From contig JAIRUO010000254.1 in the NCBI GenBank assembly GCA_031254385.1, positions 1-9,726 of the forward strand: DNA of 9,726 nt, in the 5' to 3' direction. The DNA comes from Treponema sp. (lineage in GTDB: Bacteria > Spirochaetota > Spirochaetia > Treponematales > Breznakiellaceae). The notes under the pieces were generated by a model, which worked only from the letters and a program-made list of their open reading frames with translations, was not told the origin of the DNA and searched no databases. Positions 1-5,518 of this stretch are shown in pieces (within the stretch, counting starts at the first letter, position 1; the number at the start of each line of letters is the position of its first letter). Both the position numbers and the translations under genes were made by a program.

Positions 1-64
1 CTCATTATCAAATATACTCATTTATCTTAAATATATCAAATAAATCAATAAAAGTCAAAACATC
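1..64. other. AT-rich intergenic edge
   Basis: This stretch lies downstream of the rsmD stop codon and runs off the left edge. The first 60 bases contain only about 10 G or C. It holds short repeats of the type atcaaata and a weak all-AT inverted repeat (ATTTA at 20-24 with TAAAT at 28-32). I see no GC-rich stem followed by a T tract in either direction, so no intrinsic terminator can be claimed. It may be the promoter region of a gene to the left, but nothing here proves that. Confidence 0.5.
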
Positions 65-604
65 TTATCTTTTTTTTGAAAATTTGTAGAAAATTACGAT
101 AGATCGTCCGTATTCCCTATAATCCACTTGGATTATGCCTGGAAACGCTTTTTCAGGGCGATCTTCTCTAGGGCGGTGCAGCAAGACAAGCGTATCTTCC
201 TTTACTAGGGTAGAAGAACATATATTGCTTATTAAATCCCATTTGTACTGATATGAAAAGGGCGGATCGCAGAAAATCAGATCAAAAGGCCGTTTTGCCC
301 TTTTAACATATAATTCCACGGGCATAAAGCGGCAATTGATTCTAACTGACGAAATCTGGACGTTTTCCAGAAGGATTTTTCGTTTTATAGGATCAGTTTC
401 TACGGCTTCAACGTATTCCGCCCCTCGTGAGGCCGCTTCCAGCGCAATGATGCCAGAACCTGAAAACAAGTCAAGGAAGGATAGTCCAGACAGATCGCCT
501 AATATGGCGAATACGGATTCCCTCATCTTATCCATAGCAGGGCGTATAACCCCGTTAGGAACTTTAACCTGACGGCCTTTGAGGGATCCGCCTGTTATCC
601 TCAT
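65..604 (-). CDS. rsmD: 16S rRNA (guanine(966)-N(2))-methyltransferase RsmD
   Basis: RsmD is a cytoplasmic, SAM-dependent enzyme that methylates N2 of G966 in 16S rRNA during assembly of the small ribosomal subunit. The 179-residue product has the usual family length. It opens with the typical MRITGGSLKGR segment, followed by RPAMDKMRESVF at residues 21-32, the SAM-binding motif I DLFSGSG at 45-51, LEAASRGAE just after it, an acidic motif II region around E69, and the catalytic DPPF motif at 113-116. The start is ATG at 604, five bases after the stop of the upstream gene. No clear Shine-Dalgarno sequence is present, so translation is probably coupled to that gene. This is a Rossmann-fold methyltransferase with the RsmD signature; the only realistic alternative is another DPPF-type N-methyltransferase, which is unlikely. 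Confidence 0.95.
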   Translation of the reverse strand: MRITGGSLKGRQVKVPNGVIRPAMDKMRESVFAILGDLSGLSFLDLFSGSGIIALEAASRGAEYVEAVETDPIKRKILLENVQISSVRINCRFMPVELYVKRAKRPFDLIFCDPPFSYQYKWDLISNICSSTLVKEDTLVLLHRPREDRPEKAFPGIIQVDYREYGRSIVIFYKFSKKR

Positions 605-609
605 GGGAC

Positions 610-1089
610 TTAAAAATCTTTTAGAAGCTCGTAGAGTTCATTTGAGTTAATAACCGGTTCTCCCGGTTCATTTTCAACTGTAGAGCTAATAATATCAGTG
701 GTTCTCTGCCTTTCTATGCTTTTTTTTCTTAAAATGGTAATTTTGTCTTTTAACGGGGCAATTTCAAGTGTAGGAATAAAGGTTGATCCATTCAAAATGC
801 TGGTCAATATCTGGGAAAACTGCCATTCTAGTTCCGCAAGATGGCTGATAAGCTCTTCCCTGTTTATTAACCGGGTGTTTTCCATAAGCCAGTTGAGCAA
901 TTTGTCAACAATCTGGTCAATAAAATCAATATCTTCCAGGATTTTTTCAGAGAATAACCCAGGATCCGCATCCAAGATAAGAGTTTCCCTTATCAGTTTA
1001 ATACGGTTCATAAGAAGATACAGACTATCTTCAAAATTTTCTTGTTTATTCATACTATATTCTATATCGGCTCTATTGCCATTCATCAT
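610..1089 (-). CDS. Hypothetical helical protein upstream of rsmD
   Basis: I do not recognise this protein. The 159 residues are rich in Leu, Ile, Glu, Asp and Lys with heptad-like spacing, notably around residues 20-100, which suggests a mostly alpha-helical or coiled-coil soluble protein. There is no signal peptide, membrane segment, cysteine motif or nucleotide-binding motif. A linker at about residues 135-150 (ENEPGEP) precedes a short hydrophobic C-terminal helix ending in ELYELLKDF, which could be a docking motif. The start is uncertain. Adjacent ATG codons at 1089 and 1086 and another ATG at 1053 (giving MNKQENF and 147 residues) all lack a strong Shine-Dalgarno sequence. It lies five bases upstream of rsmD, so the two are probably cotranscribed. 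It is divergent from rpsF across 95 bp. It is AT-richer than its neighbours. Confidence 0.75.
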   Translation of the reverse strand: MMNGNRADIEYSMNKQENFEDSLYLLMNRIKLIRETLILDADPGLFSEKILEDIDFIDQIVDKLLNWLMENTRLINREELISHLAELEWQFSQILTSILNGSTFIPTLEIAPLKDKITILRKKSIERQRTTDIISSTVENEPGEPVINSNELYELLKDF

Positions 1090-1110
1090 TATTTATGTTA
1101 TTGTTTTATT

Positions 1111-1182
1111 GTCCGGTTTCTCTTCCGGACAGCCTCTTTACCCGCTGTGGGCGGGTCGTAATATATTGTCCGCAAGGAGGAC
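1111..1182 (+). promoter_or_regulatory. Candidate rpsF leader RNA switch (S6:S18-type autoregulation)
   Basis: Four complementary segments are visible: A, GTCCGG at 1111-1116; B, CCGGAC at 1125-1130; C, GTCCG at 1168-1172; D, GGAC at 1179-1182. A pairs perfectly with B (6 bp, 8-nt loop). C pairs with D (4 bp), placing the Shine-Dalgarno sequence 1174-1180 in the loop and stem. Alternatively, B pairs with C (5 bp) and encloses a separate perfect hairpin, ACCCGC 1140-1145 with GCGGGT 1151-1156. The two arrangements are mutually exclusive, which is the architecture of a translational switch. From established knowledge, rpsF-rpsR operons in many bacteria carry a leader structure bound by the S6:S18 complex that contains an unpaired CCG. 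Whether this leader matches that motif is inference. Confidence 0.45.
1174..1180 (+). promoter_or_regulatory. Ribosome binding site of rpsF
   Basis: AAGGAGG is a near-perfect Shine-Dalgarno sequence four bases before ATG at 1185. It fixes the rpsF start there and rules out the upstream in-frame start at 1095, whose extra 30 residues would be translated leader. Confidence 0.85.
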
Positions 1183-1184
1183 TT

Positions 1185-1466
1185 ATGCGTCAGTACGAGC
1201 TGACTGTCATTTTCCCTATGGAAGAAGACCAGCACAAATTAGGCCGGGAACAATTGTTAGCCGACCTTGGCAGCAACGGGGTTGAGATCGTAAAAACCGA
1301 TGAGATCGGGGACAGGGATCTGGCCTATGAAGTAAAAAAAAGAAGGCGCGCAAAGTACGTTCTTTTTACAATCAAAGCAGAGCCGGAAAAGATAGTTGTT
1401 CTGGACAGAATTTTCAAGCTTAACGTCAATCTTCTTAAATTCCTCTTTGTAAAAATGGAGGAATAG
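1185..1466 (+). CDS. rpsF: 30S ribosomal protein S6
   Basis: S6 binds the central domain of 16S rRNA as a heterodimer with S18 in the platform of the small subunit. The 93-residue product begins MRQYELTVIF, the usual first strand of the ferredoxin-like fold. It continues with the conserved RDLAYEVKKRRRAKYVLFTI segment at 44-63 and ends with a short C-terminal region around LNVNLLKFLFVK. Length and order match bacterial S6 without the long acidic tail seen in some proteobacteria. The start is set by the AAGGAGG sequence just upstream. It is the first gene of the plus-strand run and is followed after three bases by ssb. The structured leader before it suggests that expression may be controlled by the S6:S18 pair itself. 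Confidence 0.96.
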   Translation: MRQYELTVIFPMEEDQHKLGREQLLADLGSNGVEIVKTDEIGDRDLAYEVKKRRRAKYVLFTIKAEPEKIVVLDRIFKLNVNLLKFLFVKMEE

Positions 1467-1469
1467 TCT

Positions 1470-1922
1470 ATGGCTGATATAAACAATGTGGTACTTGTAG
1501 GCCGTCTTACCAAGGATGCGGAACTGGTATATATAGCCGGAGGCCAGGCGGTATGCAAATTTTCCATTGCAATAAACCGGCGCAAGAAAAACGGCGACCA
1601 GTGGGAGGACGAGGCCAATTATTTTGACATAGTCCTCTGGGGCCGCCAGGGAGAAGCCATTAACCAGTACCTACAAAAGGGCAAATCCGTAGGGGTTGAA
1701 GGTGAACTCCGTCAGGATCGCTGGCAGCAGGACGGGAAAACCCGTTCCAAAGTGGAAATTGTCGCAAATAACGTAATGCTGCTTAGCGGCGGCGGTTCCG
1801 GCGGCTCAGGTTCGGGAGGAAACTCTTATGGCCAAACCCAGGGCGGCAGTACAGCGCCCCGGAACAATGATCAGGATAGCGGAGCCGGAGATGACGGCTT
1901 TGCCGATGATATACCCTTTTAA
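1470..1922 (+). CDS. ssb: Single-stranded DNA-binding protein
   Basis: SSB coats single-stranded DNA during replication, repair and recombination and recruits partners through its C-terminal tip. The 150 residues contain an OB fold from about 1 to 105, opening with [15 protein letters not shown] and including FSIAINRRK and [12 protein letters not shown] with conserved aromatic residues. A Gly/Ser/Asn-rich flexible linker follows at about 107-140, and the protein ends in the classic acidic tip DDIPF. Its Shine-Dalgarno sequence (GGAGGA) overlaps the last codons of rpsF, and only three bases separate the genes, so coupled translation is likely. Its position between rpsF and rpsR is the common bacterial arrangement and links SSB supply to ribosomal-protein expression. 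The length and tail are complete, with nothing unusual. Confidence 0.97.
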   Translation: MADINNVVLVGRLTKDAELVYIAGGQAVCKFSIAINRRKKNGDQWEDEANYFDIVLWGRQGEAINQYLQKGKSVGVEGELRQDRWQQDGKTRSKVEIVANNVMLLSGGGSGGSGSGGNSYGQTQGGSTAPRNNDQDSGAGDDGFADDIPF

Positions 1923-1942
1923 TTTACACACAGGAGCAAATA

Positions 1943-2287
1943 ATGTCTGACGAGAAATATACTGATTCCGGCGAGCGCAACTCACGACCGGATCGTGGGA
2001 CAGACCGCGGAGAACGCGGGTCGGATTCCGGCATGGATGGCCGGGATGGCGAAATGGGAAAAGGCGGAAAAGGCAAGGTCTTTTTTAAGAAGAAGGTCTG
2101 CAAATTCTGCCTCCAAAAATTAAAAATTGATTATAAAGACGCGGATACTCTTAGGAGATTTATAACCGAAAGGGGAAAGATCCTGCCCAGGCGCATTACC
2201 GGTACCTGCGCAAAGCACCAGCGGGCACTTGCTCTTGCAATAAAACGCGCCCGCATTATTGCTTTGCTTCCCTTTGTAGCGGAATAG
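1943..2287 (+). CDS. rpsR: 30S ribosomal protein S18 with N-terminal extension
   Basis: S18 pairs with S6 on the platform of the 30S subunit. The conserved core covers about residues 46-114, including [33 protein letters not shown] and a final [16 protein letters not shown]. Unlike E. coli S18, this protein keeps C53-x-x-C56 and C89-x-x-H92, the pattern of zinc-binding C+ ribosomal proteins. Before the core lies an extra stretch of about 45 residues that is highly charged and rich in Asp, Arg, Gly and Ser (several RDG/GRD-like groups) and is surely disordered. At 114 residues the protein is clearly longer than the usual 70-90. The AGGAG at 1932-1936, seven bases before ATG 1943, supports the long start, and there is no equally good site nearer the core. 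It lies 20 bases after ssb. Confidence 0.95.
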   Translation: MSDEKYTDSGERNSRPDRGTDRGERGSDSGMDGRDGEMGKGGKGKVFFKKKVCKFCLQKLKIDYKDADTLRRFITERGKILPRRITGTCAKHQRALALAIKRARIIALLPFVAE

Positions 2288-2294
2288 CCAAGCC

Positions 2295-3317
2295 TTGATC
2301 CAGGTAAAATCATCGGGAAGTACTGCCTTAGTCCCTGCGCTCATAGGGGCAGTGCTAAGCCTTTTTTTTATACAGAGCGGTTTGATGGTTTTCCTGTTCC
2401 TGCTACCTCTGGGCTTTATAGGATTTGGCTGGGGGCCAAAAACCCTCTGGGCAGGACTGGGGTTCGCCATACTTGGAAACTGCTTGCTTTGCATCTTTCA
2501 GGGCCTTATCGCTGGGGTTCCCGCTAGCGCATTGTTATGGGATATTTTCTATTTTACGGCAATGGCCGCGGCCTTTGCATGGATAATCCTTCCCCTGGAT
2601 GCGAAAAGCTCCCGTATTCCCGGAGCGTACCGACTTGCCTTGGCCTCTTTACTGGGAGCGCTGGTATTCATCGCCTTGTTTTTTCGTTCCTTAAATGACC
2701 AGGCTTTTTACGAGAGTATGAGCAATATGATGGCTTTTGTATTTTCTTTACAGCAGAACACAGAGCTTGCGCAAAATGCCGTACAGGATCAGCAAAGAAT
2801 CGAAGCGATATTTGAAACAGTAAAAAATGTTATAATCCGGGGCGGCGCACTTTTTTCATCAATTTTCATTTTTCTTATTAACCGCCAAATAAGTGTCATG
2901 CTGATAAGGGTTTTTGGAGGCCCAAGGCGCACGAATGTTTTTATGGGTTTTTTCGCACATCAGAAATTGCTATGGGCGCTGGGTGCGGCGGGATTATTGA
3001 TACCCTTAGCTTCGCTTTTTCAGTGGACTGTGCTCGGAATAATTCTGTGGAATATCGCAACGCTTTGCGCTATGATGTATCTGGCTCAGGGGCTTGGAAT
3101 AGTTATTTATTTTATGTCCCAGCCGAATTTTCCAAGTCTTGTGCGGTTCCTGCTTCCCGTACTGCTTGTTATTTTGTTTTTTAGTCCCGGAATTAACGCG
3201 GTACTTTTGGGTATTATTGTACTCCTGGGTATTGCCGAAAATTGGGTGTCCTTTAGGGCGCTTAAAATAAAGTCTCTTCCAGAGACTCGCGGACCATCCT
3301 CTACTCCGGGGGAATAG
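2295..3317 (+). CDS. DUF2232/YybS-type polytopic membrane protein
   Basis: This is an integral membrane protein of about 340 residues with roughly seven to eight hydrophobic segments, at about 11-46, 52-75, 82-100, 113-130, 183-205, 224-245, 246-270 and 284-312. A hydrophilic stretch at about 131-180 (AQNAVQDQQRIEAIF) probably faces one side of the membrane. The C-terminal part (QGLGIVIYFMSQPNFP, then LLGIIVLLGIAENWVSFR) resembles the end of the DUF2232/YybS family, which is often encoded between rpsR and rplI. That location is the strongest support. The function of the family is not established. The best start is TTG at 2295, seven bases after the rpsR stop. There is no strong Shine-Dalgarno sequence, so coupling is likely; the first in-frame ATG comes at residue 31, inside the first membrane segment. 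Confidence 0.8.
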   Translation: MIQVKSSGSTALVPALIGAVLSLFFIQSGLMVFLFLLPLGFIGFGWGPKTLWAGLGFAILGNCLLCIFQGLIAGVPASALLWDIFYFTAMAAAFAWIILPLDAKSSRIPGAYRLALASLLGALVFIALFFRSLNDQAFYESMSNMMAFVFSLQQNTELAQNAVQDQQRIEAIFETVKNVIIRGGALFSSIFIFLINRQISVMLIRVFGGPRRTNVFMGFFAHQKLLWALGAAGLLIPLASLFQWTVLGIILWNIATLCAMMYLAQGLGIVIYFMSQPNFPSLVRFLLPVLLVILFFSPGINAVLLGIIVLLGIAENWVSFRALKIKSLPETRGPSSTPGE

Positions 3318-3354
3318 GCGCAAAATCCTCGTATGGGGGTTAGAATAAATTTTT

Positions 3355-3358
3355 GGAG
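3355..3358 (+). promoter_or_regulatory. Ribosome binding site deciding the rplI start
   Basis: GGAG lies six bases before ATG 3365. The alternative in-frame TTG at 3353 overlaps this site and would add four residues (MELG) in front of the family-typical MKVIL, so the start at 3365 is preferred. Confidence 0.8.
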
Positions 3359-3364
3359 CTTGGT

Positions 3365-4129
3365 ATGAAAGTTATTTTGAACAAGGATCTCTCCCCCCTG
3401 GGAGAAGAAGGGGACGTAAAAGACGTAGCCAGGGGCTATGCTCGCAATTATCTGTTTCCCAGGAAAATCGCAGTCCCTTATAATGAGAATACGGTAAAGC
3501 TGTTTGAGGCGCGAAGAGGCGAGATAGATGCCAGAAAGCAGGAGAAGCGGCAAGACGCTGCTGGTATTAAGGAAAAACTGGAAAGCCTTAATCTGGAGAT
3601 AACCATGCCTGCCGGACCCAACGGAAAACTTTACGGCGCGGTTTCTAACCAAACTATAGCCGATGAATTGGCAAAACACGGACATCAGATTGAACGCAAA
3701 CGCATTGAATTGCCAGGCACTCATTTCAAAAGCGTTGGCAAATACAAGGTCAGCATTAAGCTGTATGAAAGCGCTTCCGCCGAACTCACAATTACTGTTC
3801 TGGGACAGGAAGTCAAGTCAGAAACCAAGACAGCCCCGGCAAGAACGCCCCGGAGGCGCAGCCCAGATAGAGGAGAGTCAAAACCAGCTAGTCCGGCCTC
3901 GGCTTCAACAGAAGCTTCGGCTTCAACAGAAGCCGGGTCTGAAAGTGCAGTTCCGGCCCCAGCCGGAGTAGTCACTACTCCAGTAGAAGCGGCGCCATCT
4001 GCGGTTGCTTCAGAAATGTCGGCTTCAGTAGAAACAAGGGCTTCAATAGAAGCTTCGGCCTCAGTAGAGGCCACGGCTCCCGCAGGAGCCGAAGCGCCTG
4101 AAACTGCCTCGCCGGCAGAAAGTAATTAG
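3365..4129 (+). CDS. rplI: 50S ribosomal protein L9 with Ala/Ser/Glu-rich tail
   Basis: L9 binds 23S rRNA near the L1 stalk and affects reading-frame maintenance. Residues 1-50 form the N-terminal rRNA-binding domain (MKVILNKDLSPLGEEGD, then VARGYARNYLFPRKIA). A charged connecting helix spans about 41-75, and the C-terminal domain spans about 76-148 (GPNGKLYGAVSNQTIADEL, KSVGKYKVSIKLY). That is a complete L9 of normal size. The protein then continues for about 105 residues: a basic patch (ARTPRRRSPDRGESK, 159-173) followed by low-complexity Ala, Ser, Glu, Pro, Thr and Val, with repeats such as SASTEA and SASVEA. The tail has no recognisable domain and is probably disordered. It is encoded by an unusual set of palindromic 18-bp repeats. 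The total of 254 residues is much longer than the usual 148-150. The gene ends 24 bases before dnaB. Confidence 0.93.
   Translation: MKVILNKDLSPLGEEGDVKDVARGYARNYLFPRKIAVPYNENTVKLFEARRGEIDARKQEKRQDAAGIKEKLESLNLEITMPAGPNGKLYGAVSNQTIADELAKHGHQIERKRIELPGTHFKSVGKYKVSIKLYESASAELTITVLGQEVKSETKTAPARTPRRRSPDRGESKPASPASASTEASASTEAGSESAVPAPAGVVTTPVEAAPSAVASEMSASVETRASIEASASVEATAPAGAEAPETASPAESN
3901..3936 (+). repeat. Two tandem 18-bp palindromic units in rplI
   Basis: Two successive 18-bp units each begin GGCTTCAACAGAAGC. In unit 1, GGCTTC (3901-3906) can pair with GAAGCT (3911-3916), with one G-U pair. In unit 2, GGCTTC (3919-3924) pairs perfectly with GAAGCC (3929-3934); the loop is AACA in both. 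They encode A-S-T-E-A-S and A-S-T-E-A-G in the L9 tail. Confidence 0.9.
3952..3981 (+). repeat. Overlapping inverted repeats in rplI tail
   Basis: CCGGC (3953-3957) pairs with GCCGG (3962-3966) around a CCCA loop, extended by T3952-A3967. Overlapping it, GGAGTAG (3965-3971) pairs perfectly with CTACTCC (3975-3981) around TCA. The two stems share 3965-3967, so only one can form fully at a time. They are not 18-bp units but lie between the two repeat groups. Confidence 0.75.
4021..4092 (+). repeat. Four further 18-bp units, mostly palindromic, in rplI
   Basis: The units start at 4021, 4039, 4057 and 4075. The first is degenerate (only three inner pairs). The second pairs GGCTTC with GAAGCT around AATA. 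The third pairs GGCCTC (4057-4062) with GAGGCC (4067-4072) around AGTA. The fourth pairs GGCTCC (4075-4080) with GGAGCC (4085-4090) around CGCA. Relative to unit 2 at 3919, the third and fourth units each change one base on both sides of the stem and stay fully paired. Confidence 0.88.
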
Positions 4130-4153
4130 CCGAGTCGTTGCGGCAGGAGTTTT

Positions 4154-5503
4154 ATGGCTGCTGTCATTGATAGAATTCCTCCTCATAATGATGACGCAGA
4201 AAAAGCGGTGCTTGGCGCTATGCTCATTGACTACAGCGCTGTGGCCGTGGTCATGCAGCGTCTCCGCGCCGATGATTTCTACTCTACAGCCAACAGGAGC
4301 ATATTCGAGGCCATTCTAAACCTTGATTCCGGTGGGCATAAGGCCGACCTTTTAACCATAAAGGACGAGCTTGAAAAAACCGGCAGACTGGACCAGTCCG
4401 GGGGAATTGATTATATCGCGAGCTTGACAAATGTTGTTCCCTCCAGCGCGAATACGGATTATTATGCGCAAATTGTGCAGGACTGTTCTTTAAGGCGTGG
4501 GCTGATCCAGGCTGCTGGCATTGCGGGAAACCGGGCTTATGATGAAACCAACGCGCCCCGGCACATACTGGAAGAGTTCCAGCAGCGTCTTTTTAAACTT
4601 AGCGATACCCGAAGGCTTTTTAGCTACCAAAGTGCCAAAGAGACAATAAAAACAACCTTTGAATACCTTACCGATGTATTCAAGAAGGGGGAGTTTTCTG
4701 GCATTCGTTCTGGGTTTGACGCCCTTGACAACTATACTTCCGGCTTTCAAAGAAATGAGTTTACGGTTATAGGAGCTAGGCCGGGCATGGGGAAAACTGC
4801 TCTAGCTCTGAATATAGCTTCAAATATCGCCCTTAAACAAAAAATCCCCACTGCCTTTTTTTCCCTGGAAATGTCAGACAGGGCTTTGCTTTTAAGGCTA
4901 ATCTCTTCCGAGGCAGAAATCAATTCCAAGAGATTTCGCGATGGTTTCTTGACCCAAAAGGATTTCTCGAACATGTTTGTCATCGCGGATAAAATTGATC
5001 CTGCACCTTTGTTTTTTGTTGATATGCCGCACATGACCATACTGGATATTCAGGCCATGTCCAGGATGCTTAGAATCCAGGAAAAGGTTGAAATTATCTT
5101 TATAGATTATATAGGGCTCATTTCATCTGATAATCCGCAGCAGCCCAGGTATAATTTTTTCTCCGATGTATCACGTTCCTTAAAAGGATTGGCCAGGGAA
5201 CTAGATATTCCTATTGTAGCACTATCCCAAGTGGGCAGGGAACTGGAAAAGGAAAAGAGGATGCCGACTCTTGCGGATATACGCGAGTCAGGCTCTATTG
5301 AACAAGACGCAGATATGGTAATACTAATAGATAAGGATCGGGAACTGGACAAAACTCAGGAGGAACAGGCAAAAAGCAACGAGCAAAAAGTAAGGCTAAT
5401 TGTGGCTAAGAATAGGAACGGTCCAACCGGGATTGTGGATCTTACCTATTTGAAGTCCTTTACCAAATTTGTTCCTTATACCGGCCAAAAGGAATCAAAA
5501 TAA
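4154..5503 (+). CDS. dnaB: Replicative DNA helicase DnaB
   Basis: DnaB is the hexameric, ATP-driven 5'-3' helicase that unwinds DNA at the replication fork and interacts with primase. The 449 residues show the N-terminal domain at about 8-110 (PPHNDDAEKAVLGAMLID, then FYSTANRSIFEAI), a linker around 150-185, and the RecA-like motor from about 185. The motor has FTVIGARPGMGKTALALN with Walker A GARPGMGKT at 207-215, FFSLEM with the catalytic glutamate at 239, Walker B VEIIFIDYIGLI at 312-323, LSQVGRELEKE with PTLADIRESGSIEQDAD at 358-387, and the arginine-finger region KNRNGPTG at 419-426. There is no intein and the length is normal. AGGAG at 4145-4149 sits four bases before ATG 4154. It follows rplI, as in many bacteria. 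Confidence 0.97.
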   Translation: MAAVIDRIPPHNDDAEKAVLGAMLIDYSAVAVVMQRLRADDFYSTANRSIFEAILNLDSGGHKADLLTIKDELEKTGRLDQSGGIDYIASLTNVVPSSANTDYYAQIVQDCSLRRGLIQAAGIAGNRAYDETNAPRHILEEFQQRLFKLSDTRRLFSYQSAKETIKTTFEYLTDVFKKGEFSGIRSGFDALDNYTSGFQRNEFTVIGARPGMGKTALALNIASNIALKQKIPTAFFSLEMSDRALLLRLISSEAEINSKRFRDGFLTQKDFSNMFVIADKIDPAPLFFVDMPHMTILDIQAMSRMLRIQEKVEIIFIDYIGLISSDNPQQPRYNFFSDVSRSLKGLARELDIPIVALSQVGRELEKEKRMPTLADIRESGSIEQDADMVILIDKDRELDKTQEEQAKSNEQKVRLIVAKNRNGPTGIVDLTYLKSFTKFVPYTGQKESK

Positions 5504-5518
5504 TTAAAGGAGAGTATT

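Larger units (their letters stand above)
1090..1184. promoter_or_regulatory. Divergent intergenic region upstream of rpsF
   Basis: This is the only substantial gap before the ribosomal-protein run. It must supply signals for rpsF to the right and probably for the hypothetical gene to the left. The left third is AT-rich, and the right two thirds contain three possible stems and the rpsF ribosome binding site. I could not find a pair of -35 and -10 boxes convincing enough to place a promoter; TTGTTT at 1042-1047 with TATATC at 1063-1068 has only a 15-bp spacer. The rpsF transcript may therefore start inside or upstream of this gap. Confidence 0.5.

Noticed and set aside
1111..1130. Perfect 6-bp hairpin as an intrinsic terminator
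   Set aside because: There is no T tract after it in either direction, and it lies upstream of rpsF and of the minus-strand start. A leader role fits better.
1095..1184. Longer S6 start at 1095 adding 30 residues
   Set aside because: The extra residues would be translated from the hairpin leader, do not resemble S6, and ignore the AAGGAGG site directly before ATG 1185.
698..1285. Plus-strand open frame of 195 codons across the hypothetical gene, the leader and the rpsF start
   Set aside because: It is antisense to the hypothetical gene, overlaps the structured leader and runs into rpsF in another frame. Its product is low-quality sequence rich in Ser, Ile and Phe, typical of a shadow frame.
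3318..3364. Possible promoter with TAGAAT before rplI
   Set aside because: A -10-like TAGAAT is present, but no acceptable -35 box lies at the right distance, and the gene sits inside a tight operon.
3107..3724. Minus-strand open frame of 205 codons
   Set aside because: It spans the end of the membrane gene and the L9 core antisense, shows no family features, and has no ribosome binding site that I could see. The sense genes explain the region.
3721..4074. Minus-strand open frame of 117 codons with Ala/Ser/Glu repeats
   Set aside because: It starts at GTG and exists because the sense repeats are palindromic. It is reported as a finding about symmetry, not as a gene.
3901..4092. CRISPR-like array from the regular repeats
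   Set aside because: The units are 18 bp in direct tandem with no spacers, lie in frame inside rplI, and encode a low-complexity tail.
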